A stretch of DNA of 21,127 bases from contig CAKOSN010000033.1 of NCBI GenBank assembly GCA_934102255.1, positions 1-21,127 of the forward strand, given 5' to 3'. The DNA comes from an uncultured Bacilli bacterium. GTDB taxonomy: Bacteria; Bacillota_I; Bacilli_A; RF39; UBA660. Both the position numbers and the translations under genes were made by a program. Positions 13,001 to 19,979 of the stretch are shown here, one piece after another; the stretch's first letter is position 1; the number at the start of each line of letters is the position of its first letter. The notes below the pieces were generated by a model. The model was not told where the DNA came from, searched no databases, and saw only the letters and a program-made list of their open reading frames with translations.

Positions 13001-13525
13001 TTGAATATAGAAAGTAGTGTAAGAAGAATAATTAGAGGCACAGGCTCTTATGATAATGTGAAATTTGGTAATACAGTGTCAATAACAGGTGATGGTGGGA
13101 ATGCTTGGGATTATTATGGACCAGCTTATAAAAAGTTAGCGCCAAGATTAATGACTTATCTTACCTATGCTGATGCTCTAGCTAATCTGGAAAAATTAAA
13201 AGATACTATATCTTTAGAAGAGTATATTAATCAGAAAAAAAGAGTAGAGTATGCTTATATTAAAAGTTATTATGAAACAAGGCTAAAAGATTTAGATATG
13301 GAAGTGTTTTTAAAGACTTTAGAAGAAAAATTTGGAACGGATATTATTTTCTTATGTCATGAACCGGTAAATGAGTTTTGTCATCGAAGAGTTTTAGCGG
13401 ATTATATTGAATTACAAACCGGTGTTTATATACCCGAAGTAAAAATTATGAGTAGTGATGAATTTACTTTAAAAAAGCCTATTAGTTATAAAAAAGAGTT
13501 ACGAAGGGTAATGAAGAGAGGATAA
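13001..13525 (+). CDS. DUF488 family protein
   Basis: The 174-residue product has the DUF488 hallmark near the C-terminus, IIFLCHEPVNEFCHRRVLAD, with C119-H120-E121 and C127-H128-R129. The N-terminal half (VSITGDGGNAWDYYGPAYKKLAP) matches the usual 'small residues ... W..G..Y..LAP' region, which supports starting at the TTG at 13001 rather than at Met51. A G-rich ribosome site (GGGGG, 12990-12994) lies six bases before it. DUF488 proteins are widespread and of uncertain function; the Cys-His pairs suggest metal binding or catalysis. The next gene starts one base after the stop, so they are co-translated. Confidence 0.78.
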   Translation: MNIESSVRRIIRGTGSYDNVKFGNTVSITGDGGNAWDYYGPAYKKLAPRLMTYLTYADALANLEKLKDTISLEEYINQKKRVEYAYIKSYYETRLKDLDMEVFLKTLEEKFGTDIIFLCHEPVNEFCHRRVLADYIELQTGVYIPEVKIMSSDEFTLKKPISYKKELRRVMKRG

Positions 13526-13526
13526 A

Positions 13527-14207
13527 ATGGAACTTCAAGAGTTAGTAGACCTTATTATTGATATTTGTAAAAAGAATAATTTAAATAAAGTATATATATG
13601 TGGTAATGGTAGCAGTGGTAAAACAACTTTAAGTAAGGCTTTGTATAAGAAAGCAAGTTTGATAGATAGATGTAATTTAATATCGTTAGATGATTATTTA
13701 GTGGATATTAATTTAAGAAAAAATTCTTTATATACTTGGTATGAGGGTAGTAAGAAACATCAAGGAAGATACACTTCTTCTTGTCTAGAGTCTTACTTTT
13801 TAAAAGGTGTTTATGAAGAACTATATAATATTGACAATGGCTTAGAATGTTTTCACTTACCATATAGATATTATGAAAAAGATAAAATAAGAAAGTTATA
13901 TCCTAATTACTTTTTAACCATTTTAGAAGGAGTAGGAACTTGTTTTTTAGATAAAGATGGGAGTAAGTCTTTAACTATTTTATTAAAATGTAATAAAACC
14001 GAAGAAATAAAAAGAAGAAAGAAAAGAACTCTAGAACTTAAAAGAGATGCTTCGGAATTATATGATGCTACTAGAGATAAGGAATTTAGTTTAAATGTCT
14101 TAAGTAAAGAGGATACTTTTGATTTGGTTTTGGTAAGTGATGAAGAGTATCATTATCATATTGTAAAAAAAGGATTAGATAAAGTAAAGAAATGGGAAAA
14201 TAAATAG
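13527..14207 (+). CDS. Uridine-kinase-like P-loop protein
   Basis: The 226-residue protein has Walker A GNGSSGKTT (residues 26-34) and the LDDYL motif (54-58) seen in the uridine kinase/phosphoribulokinase group, followed by a YRYYEKDK region and the acidic ILEGVGT strand where the second catalytic segment lies. RRKKRTLELKR (about 161-172) looks like the lid. These enzymes phosphorylate a hydroxyl group on a nucleoside or sugar in the cytoplasm. The substrate is not determined. It begins one base downstream of the DUF488 stop. Confidence 0.75.
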   Translation: MELQELVDLIIDICKKNNLNKVYICGNGSSGKTTLSKALYKKASLIDRCNLISLDDYLVDINLRKNSLYTWYEGSKKHQGRYTSSCLESYFLKGVYEELYNIDNGLECFHLPYRYYEKDKIRKLYPNYFLTILEGVGTCFLDKDGSKSLTILLKCNKTEEIKRRKKRTLELKRDASELYDATRDKEFSLNVLSKEDTFDLVLVSDEEYHYHIVKKGLDKVKKWENK

Positions 14208-14221
14208 GAAGAATAAGAAAA

Positions 14222-14665
14222 TTGTATATGGAAAAAAAGATAAATTACATGATATTAAATAATAAAAATGTTGGTATAAGTAAGATAGAACTTAATAAAG
14301 ATGAACTTAATGTTACTGATAAAAGCGGCAAGTATAATTTACATGTAACAGTTGCTTACGATTGGAAGAAAATTAATCAAGTTAGCATTGGTAAGGAAGA
14401 AGATATTAGTTTTAATGAATATTATTTAAGTGAAAATAATGAGTCAGTTTTAATTTGGCCTGATGTTTGTAAGCTAAAGAAAATTAAGAAAGACTATGTA
14501 TCTTTTAATTTAGAGTTTTTAAATATTGATAATAGTAAAGATACTTGTTATATGAATAAAAGAGGACATTTTGATATACCTTTAGATTCTTTAAAAGTAA
14601 AAGTTTATATTGACTATAAGGATGCTATAGAGGGAAAAATTATTTATCTGAATGATATTAGATGA
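14222..14665 (+). CDS. Hypothetical protein, end of the small-enzyme operon
   Basis: A 147-residue protein with no family I recognise, no signal peptide and no membrane segment. Its composition (many short alternating hydrophobic stretches such as NLHVTVAYDW, YVSFNLEFLNI and VKVYIDY) suggests an all-beta fold. AGGAAG at 14206-14211 is ten bases before the TTG at 14222 and 16 before the in-frame ATG at 14228, so TTG is preferred. It follows the uridine-kinase-like gene by 14 bases and is probably its operon partner. Confidence 0.55.
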   Translation: MYMEKKINYMILNNKNVGISKIELNKDELNVTDKSGKYNLHVTVAYDWKKINQVSIGKEEDISFNEYYLSENNESVLIWPDVCKLKKIKKDYVSFNLEFLNIDNSKDTCYMNKRGHFDIPLDSLKVKVYIDYKDAIEGKIIYLNDIR

Positions 14666-14724
14666 GATGATAATAAACGTTATTTTTGTCAATAAAAAAA
14701 TGAATATATAAGTACGAAAAGTCG

Positions 14725-14754
14725 AAAAAAAAGGAATCACTTTATGGTGGTTCC
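14725..14754 (-). terminator. Terminator overlapping the end of the 14737-15633 gene
   Basis: On the minus strand GGAACCAC pairs with GTGATTCC (one G-T pair) around a 6-base loop and is followed by eight T. The upstream arm lies inside the last codons of the gene and the stop codon lies in the downstream arm. Confidence 0.75.
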
Positions 14755-15633
14755 ATTTTCTTTACAAGCCTTAATGTTTTCTTGTTCAAGATATTTTAAA
14801 TAATGCATTTTTAAAAGTTCCATAGTTTTGATATGGTCAACAGATTCGATTCCTTCTTTAAAATTATCAGCTTCTTTATGAATAGCATCACTTTTTCTTG
14901 CAACGGAATCATAACGATTATATTCACCAAATTTGCCTGTTTTTTGAGCAATGCCAAGAATAACGGTCATACCGTGATATCTTTCAAAAGCAATGCGATA
15001 ACGAAGTCCAAGGCGCATACGTAAATAAGATGTTCCATAATGACTGTTAACATGGTCGATGCCAACGCTTGTAGGAATGGCATCTTCAGTAGCTAAAGGA
15101 TTACTTAATTTACTAATTAAGTTTATAACATTATCAGGACTAAGGTTTTTAATGTCTTCATAAGAATAACCTGAAAAGAAGATTTGATACTTATTATTTA
15201 GTAAGAAAGGTAGTGTTTGTTTTTGCACTTTATCAAATTCTTTAATAAATTCTTCTATGTAGTCAAAGCCTTCCTCAATTTCTAAAATTAAATCAAGTTC
15301 CTTTAAATAAGCAATTTGACCGGCTAAATCAAAAATATCGTCAAATAAGATTTCGTTTAAAGTTTTTATCTTTTCAACAAGGGCATATAGGGCAAAGGCA
15401 CCAAGGTCTTCTTCCGATTTGGCAGTTTCGATAAAATGTTCGATGTTTTCATTAAAAGAGATATCATAATTATAGAAATCTTCAATGCGAGTGAATCCTT
15501 TAACTTTAAAAAGGGCTTCGTTATCTAAAACTTTGCTTAAATTAGCAATTATTTTTAAGCGAAACTCTTCATTTATAGCTAAGTTGCTAATAGAAGAATA
15601 GGTGCTTATTATTTCTTTAACTTCTTCTAACAT
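14737..15633 (-). CDS. Hypothetical protein, second gene of a two-gene unit
   Basis: A 298-residue protein, mostly helical and acidic in the first 140 residues. A C-terminal segment at about 200-255 (TSYLRMRLGLRYRIAFERYH, then MTVILGIAQKTGKFG) alternates strands and basic residues in a way that recalls RelE/HigB-type toxin folds. This resemblance is by eye only. No signal or membrane segment is seen. The start codon overlaps the end of the upstream gene by 17 bases, so the two are translationally coupled. The stop codon is TGA, which helps to exclude a mycoplasma-type code. Confidence 0.6.
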   Translation of the reverse strand: MLEEVKEIISTYSSISNLAINEEFRLKIIANLSKVLDNEALFKVKGFTRIEDFYNYDISFNENIEHFIETAKSEEDLGAFALYALVEKIKTLNEILFDDIFDLAGQIAYLKELDLILEIEEGFDYIEEFIKEFDKVQKQTLPFLLNNKYQIFFSGYSYEDIKNLSPDNVINLISKLSNPLATEDAIPTSVGIDHVNSHYGTSYLRMRLGLRYRIAFERYHGMTVILGIAQKTGKFGEYNRYDSVARKSDAIHKEADNFKEGIESVDHIKTMELLKMHYLKYLEQENIKACKENGTTIK

Positions 15634-16018
15634 AATGTTCTTCCTTTAAACCCATACAAACTACATCAGCATGTCTAGAATTAATATTACATTGGGTTTT
15701 TAATTTCTCTAGTTGATAGTATAAACTAATAATATCTTGCTTATCGCTATCAGGTTTTAAAGTGATAGCTCTATCATAGATAGCTAGTAATCTTTCTAAA
15801 TATTCACCACTTAATTGATTGGTTGCTTTTAAGTATTCTTTAGTATTAATTAAATCACTAATTAAGTCTTTCTTATAATCACCATAAGTAGTATGACTAA
15901 TTTGTTCCATGTTTTTATTCATTATAATGTATCTAAGAACAAAGTTTTTATCATCTTTAGAAAGTTTACCATTAGCAAGATATTCTTTTAATACTTGCAT
16001 ATAATGATCAGAATTCAT
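15617..16018 (-). CDS. Hypothetical protein, first gene of a two-gene unit
   Basis: A 133-residue, mostly helical protein (for example NFVLRYIIMNKNMEQI and YLERLLAIYDRAITL), unrecognised. An excellent GGAGGAG ribosome site (complement of 16024-16030) and an extended -10 promoter stand upstream. It overlaps the following gene by 17 bases. A small helical protein coupled to a larger partner next to a defence-like gene would fit a toxin-antitoxin or regulator-effector pair, but nothing in the sequence proves it. Confidence 0.62.
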   Translation of the reverse strand: MNSDHYMQVLKEYLANGKLSKDDKNFVLRYIIMNKNMEQISHTTYGDYKKDLISDLINTKEYLKATNQLSGEYLERLLAIYDRAITLKPDSDKQDIISLYYQLEKLKTQCNINSRHADVVCMGLKEEHYVRRS

Positions 16019-16043
16019 AAGACTCCTCCTTAAACTTGGAAAT

Positions 16044-16052
16044 ACTATAACA
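16044..16052 (-). promoter_or_regulatory. Extended -10 promoter of the two-gene unit
   Basis: The minus strand reads TG-T-TATAGT. The -35 region is poor. The gene starts about 26 bases downstream. Confidence 0.55.
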
Positions 16053-16091
16053 TAAAATAAGAAAGATTGATAGAGTTAAATTTAGAAATGA

Positions 16092-16148
16092 GATGTTTTA
16101 AGAATAATCATAAGATTGATATTTAAATGCAAATTGTATTAAAACATC
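16092..16148. promoter_or_regulatory. Inverted repeat over the promoter of the 1059-residue gene
   Basis: GATGTTTTAA (16092-16101) and TTAAAACATC (16139-16148) are perfect inverted 10-mers. The right arm overlaps the end of the -35 and the spacer of the downstream promoter. The 57-bp span suits a looped or doubly bound repressor site. Confidence 0.45.
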
Positions 16149-16163
16149 AAAATATGATATAAT
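16134..16163 (+). promoter_or_regulatory. Promoter of the 1059-residue gene
   Basis: TTGTAT (16134-16139), an 18-base spacer and TATAAT (16158-16163), with a TGA just before it giving an extended -10. AGGAGG follows at 16191-16196. Confidence 0.75.
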
Positions 16164-16205
16164 TAACCAGAATGAATTTGCTATTTTTTCAGGAGGTGGT
16201 ATGTA

Positions 16206-19200
16206 ATGTTAAAAACATCTGATATTGAAATGAGATTACTTCAATGCGAACCAGGGATATTTCAAAAAATTTGTAATGAAATTCTTTGCCGTTATGGATA
16301 CATACCATATAAGTATACAGGATCTGTCAGTGGTTCAAATAAAACTAAACTTGGAACACCAGATTCAGTTTTTAAGAATCAAGAAAAAAAGTATGTTTAT
16401 GTTGAAATAACAACTCAAAAGGAAAACAAAGAGTCAAAAATTAAAGAAGATGTAATAAAATGTTTAAATAAAATTTCATCATCATCGTTTTTGGCTGGAA
16501 AAATATCTAAAATAATTTTTATGCATAATCATGAAAATCCAGATGAAATAATTACAGAAAAAATAAAACAAATGTGTAAAGATATTGAATTTGAAATATA
16601 TGATATATCATGGCTGTCATCTATATTACAAAATGAGTGCAAGGATATAGCTATATCTTTGCTTGGCATTAAAGATGATGATCAATCGATTAATAAATTA
16701 TCACCTGATGCTATTGAACAAATAGCTAATATAATACAGCAAAATCAAAGTCCAAAATTTAAGGATAATACATTTGAAGAAATAAAGACAAAAATAAACT
16801 CACTTTATGAAGAAGCTATTTCAATAATTAATAATGATGATGCATTAATTCATATTTCTTATAAAAATAAGAATAGACTTAAAGAATTGTATAATTCTTT
16901 AAAAGACTTTGATTTTTATTACAAAAATCGGGAAGATGAAAATGCAAAAATGTATTACCATAATATGCTAGTTATTTTATCAAAATATGATTTGACGTTG
17001 GGAATTGATTTTTATAATAAAATGCCGTCATTTGCCAAGAATAATTACTTAACAATTCATTTCTATTCAATTATTTTAATTGAAAAAGAAAGCTATAATG
17101 AAGCACAAAAAATATTAGAAGACTTATATTTTAATAAACACTATGAAAATGCTTTTGAAACATTGGTAAAAGCTTATTTTTTGGAAAAAAACTATGAAAA
17201 AGTTATTTCCATATTATCTGGGGCTAAAGCAGATAAGTTTGATAGTTATGGATTTTTAGCTGCAATGTTGATTATTTCAAAAAATAAAATTAAAAAATAT
17301 TCTGAAAATGAAATATTAAGATTGAATAATAGCAAATTTAGAAATATGCCACTATTTTATTTTTGTACAGCAAAACTATTATATGATATTGATAAAAAAA
17401 GCAAGAAATATAAAAGCCAATTTAAAAAAGGGTTGAAAATTTTAAATAAGAAAGATGTAATATCTATATATACAATGTGTAATCAAGCATTAGAAATTAA
17501 TCTTGAAGAATATGCTATTTCGTTTTTAGAATCAATCGATAGTACTTCTTATGTATTGCAAAGTAAATTATTAGAACTTTTATCTAGAAAGAAGGAACTA
17601 AGTAAGTGGGAAATAGATTTTGTTGAAAATATAAATTTTGATGTGTTTGATGAAAGTTTTGATATTGATTTTTTTAAAGCAAGAATTTCTGAGATTAAAG
17701 GAAAAGAATTGGAATCTATAAAATCATATAGAAAGTCTTTTGAAAAAAATAGCAATGAAATATCTGCGTATAAATATATATATTTATCTATTAAGAACAA
17801 GACAGGCATTGATGAATCTGTAATTTCTTTTATGGCTAATTTAAATAAAATTGATTCACTAGTGATAGCAGCGGATGCTTATAAACATATTGGAAAATAT
17901 GAAGAGGCAAAATATTGCTCATACAAGGCAATATATTTAGCAAAAAACAATTCTAAATATCAAGAGGTTTTTAAACAGTTTTGGTATACTCTTACACTTT
18001 ATGATGCTGATGAAGAGGAGAATATTAATTATGTCTCTAAAAATTGTGTAGTAATTTTAACTTTTAAAAGATATAAAAAAATAATTTTGCTAGAAGATGA
18101 TATTTATTTTAAAGAAAATGATAATTTTAAAGGAGCAATAATAGCTAGAACATATAGTGAAACTGGATTAAAGTTACTTCGAAAGAAGAAGGGCGAGAAA
18201 GTAAGTTTAGATAAAAAAGAATTTATAGTAGAAGAAATTTTTAATAAATATACATATTTTGCTAGAATTTCTTTTAAACACATCAAAAACAGTAAACATT
18301 TTAAATCCTTTGAATCTTCATGCGATAAAATAGAAGAATCTCTTGAGCAAATAAAAAAAGAAATGCTGGAAATGAATAACAGTCGTAACCGTCAACTTGA
18401 TATTTATCAAAATAGTGGTGATATACCATTATCTGGACTACTTAGTAAAGAAAATAATTTTGAGGAATATGCTCAATTAATTAAAACACTACTATCTGAG
18501 AAAGAAAGATTATTATTTGCTGGTGAAAATATAAATGTTGATTTAAGTGATGGCTTTGTATTGGATATAAGTTCGATGATATTATTATCTATTTTTGATA
18601 TTTTAGATTTAATTCCTGAAAATTTTTACTCTAAAATATATGTTACATCTTCTTTAAAAAATAATTTTCAATATTTTTATAATTCTTTAATTAGAAAAGA
18701 AGATAGCGTAGAAAAAAGTTTATATATATCTGATGGAGACAAACTATTGTTAAATGAAATTCCAGTTATTGAACAGATAAAATTTTGGAAAAAACTTAAT
18801 GATTTAATTAATAAAATTAATGTAGTTGATATAGAGTCAGAAAAGGATAATTTATTGAACGATACCACTCTTGGTTTTCTGGATAAAGTTCAGTTTGACT
18901 TAATGGCTTTGGCTAAAAGTAAGGATATTCCTTTTATTTGTGATGACTTGGCTATAAGAAAAATAGCAAATACTTATGAAATTAGGCACACCAATTCTAT
19001 TCAAATTGTAAAAGTTTTTTCAAAAGATTACGAAGAATATATATCAATTTTAATTAAGTTATCAAAACAAAACTATATTTATACATTGTATGGTGAGTCT
19101 TTATTAGAAATGTTAAGAATATTGTATAGAAATTTTGATGAACATAATAAAGAACTTTTTAAATCTATTATAGAAGCTGTTTTAGATAGTAAAGCTAGTT

Positions 19201-19385
19201 TAGATTATTATGTTCCAATTTTATTACCCATAATTGAAAGATCAAAAGAAATTCAATATATTAAAATTTTTGGACAAGTACATGAATTTTTATTTGCTAC
19301 ATTCTTTATTAAAAATATTTATGGATTAATAGAAACGCAGTGCAGTAAGTATGGAGTAGATATTAATAAATATATAAATGATTAG
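16206..19385 (+). CDS. Large REase-like / TPR-like / GreA-B-C-like / PIN protein, candidate defence effector
   Basis: This 1059-residue protein has no signal or membrane segment. Residues about 15-100 look like a restriction-endonuclease fold: FQKICNEIL, then GTPDSVF (D53) and YVYVEITTQK (E67), with T69 where a lysine would be usual. Residues about 195-590 are helical hairpins of TPR type, e.g. KESYNEAQKILEDLY and KYEEAKYCSYKAIYLA. Residues about 640-690 (AIIARTYSETGLKLLRKKKG then EFIVEEI) resemble the C-terminal domain of GreA/GreB. Residues about 775-925 form a PIN-like RNase domain: FVLDISS (D787), IYVTSSL, and ICDDLAIRKIA (D913-D914). A TPR-GreAB-C-PIN core with a nuclease-like sensor or second effector suggests an RNA-cleaving defence protein. 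ATG 16206 lies nine bases after AGGAGG, and an ATG-TAA start-stop pair sits just before it (16201-16206). Domain assignments are by eye. Confidence 0.7.
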   Translation: MLKTSDIEMRLLQCEPGIFQKICNEILCRYGYIPYKYTGSVSGSNKTKLGTPDSVFKNQEKKYVYVEITTQKENKESKIKEDVIKCLNKISSSSFLAGKISKIIFMHNHENPDEIITEKIKQMCKDIEFEIYDISWLSSILQNECKDIAISLLGIKDDDQSINKLSPDAIEQIANIIQQNQSPKFKDNTFEEIKTKINSLYEEAISIINNDDALIHISYKNKNRLKELYNSLKDFDFYYKNREDENAKMYYHNMLVILSKYDLTLGIDFYNKMPSFAKNNYLTIHFYSIILIEKESYNEAQKILEDLYFNKHYENAFETLVKAYFLEKNYEKVISILSGAKADKFDSYGFLAAMLIISKNKIKKYSENEILRLNNSKFRNMPLFYFCTAKLLYDIDKKSKKYKSQFKKGLKILNKKDVISIYTMCNQALEINLEEYAISFLESIDSTSYVLQSKLLELLSRKKELSKWEIDFVENINFDVFDESFDIDFFKARISEIKGKELESIKSYRKSFEKNSNEISAYKYIYLSIKNKTGIDESVISFMANLNKIDSLVIAADAYKHIGKYEEAKYCSYKAIYLAKNNSKYQEVFKQFWYTLTLYDADEEENINYVSKNCVVILTFKRYKKIILLEDDIYFKENDNFKGAIIARTYSETGLKLLRKKKGEKVSLDKKEFIVEEIFNKYTYFARISFKHIKNSKHFKSFESSCDKIEESLEQIKKEMLEMNNSRNRQLDIYQNSGDIPLSGLLSKENNFEEYAQLIKTLLSEKERLLFAGENINVDLSDGFVLDISSMILLSIFDILDLIPENFYSKIYVTSSLKNNFQYFYNSLIRKEDSVEKSLYISDGDKLLLNEIPVIEQIKFWKKLNDLINKINVVDIESEKDNLLNDTTLGFLDKVQFDLMALAKSKDIPFICDDLAIRKIANTYEIRHTNSIQIVKVFSKDYEEYISILIKLSKQNYIYTLYGESLLEMLRILYRNFDEHNKELFKSIIEAVLDSKASLDYYVPILLPIIERSKEIQYIKIFGQVHEFLFATFFIKNIYGLIETQCSKYGVDINKYIND

Positions 19386-19412
19386 AAAAAATTTAAAAGA
19401 TGGGGACACTAT

Positions 19413-19571
19413 ATGGGTGAGAAAGAATTAGATTCTAGTGGTAACTAATATGAAGTAAAATATAGACAAAGTAACTATATAAAACAATTACAATGGGATA
19501 TGGCTATTGGAATTTAGGAGGTTGATAATTTAAAACCTTCTAGAGATTTGGATGTGAAAGAGTTATTTTAG
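19413..19571 (+). pseudogene. Decayed small antitoxin-like (VbhA-type) gene
   Basis: One continuous frame from an ATG carries protein-like sequence interrupted by in-frame TAA (19446-19448) and TAG (19512-19514) and closed by TAG at 19569. Around the stops it reads YEVKYRQSNYIKQLQWDMAI, then EVDNLKPSRDL. The pattern W..AIGLQ.VD.LKPS resembles the small VbhA-like antitoxins that accompany Fic proteins. The TAG stands where that family would have glutamine, one C-to-T change away. No Fic gene is nearby. The family match is from memory of the motif. Confidence 0.55.
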
Positions 19572-19587
19572 AAAATGAGGTAATTTT

Positions 19588-19902
19588 ATGGAAGAATTAA
19601 CAAAAAAGGTGGTTGAATTTACCAAAGAAAGAGATTGGAATCAATTTCATTCACCTGAAAATTTAGCTAAAAGTATTTCAATTGAAGCAGGAGAGCTATT
19701 AGAGTGCTTTCAATGGAATAATGAATATAATGTAGATGAGGTAAAAGAAGAATTGGCTGATGTGATTAATTATTGTATTTTAATGGCTGATAAATTAGGT
19801 GTTGATGTTGAGCAAATAGTTTTGGATAAGATGAAAAAAACTGCTAAGAAATATCCGGTAGAAAAAGCAAAAGGTGTAAGTACTAAATATAATAAATTAT
19901 AG
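19588..19902 (+). CDS. MazG-like nucleotide pyrophosphohydrolase
   Basis: This 104-residue protein has the all-alpha NTP pyrophosphohydrolase signature: E33-x-x-E36 in SIEAGELLECFQW and E55-x-x-D58 in VKEELADVINYCI. It ends with the usual KKTAKKYPVEKAKG. Enzymes of this small type (MazG-like, related to dCTPase/RS21-C6) hydrolyse non-canonical or regulatory nucleoside triphosphates to monophosphates, using magnesium held by the glutamates. GAGG lies seven bases before the ATG. It is followed after 77 bases by the nuclease-DUF2075 gene, a pairing that recurs in mobile and defence regions. Confidence 0.9.
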   Translation: MEELTKKVVEFTKERDWNQFHSPENLAKSISIEAGELLECFQWNNEYNVDEVKEELADVINYCILMADKLGVDVEQIVLDKMKKTAKKYPVEKAKGVSTKYNKL

Positions 19903-19979
19903 GATTGTATATTATTTTTTAAATTTAAATTTAAATACGAAAGTCAATTGAAATTTGTCGATGTTTAGGAGTTGTTATT

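Noticed and set aside
14833..15024. Plus-strand frame of 63 codons
   Set aside because: It lies inside the minus-strand gene at 14737-15633 and has no ribosome site.
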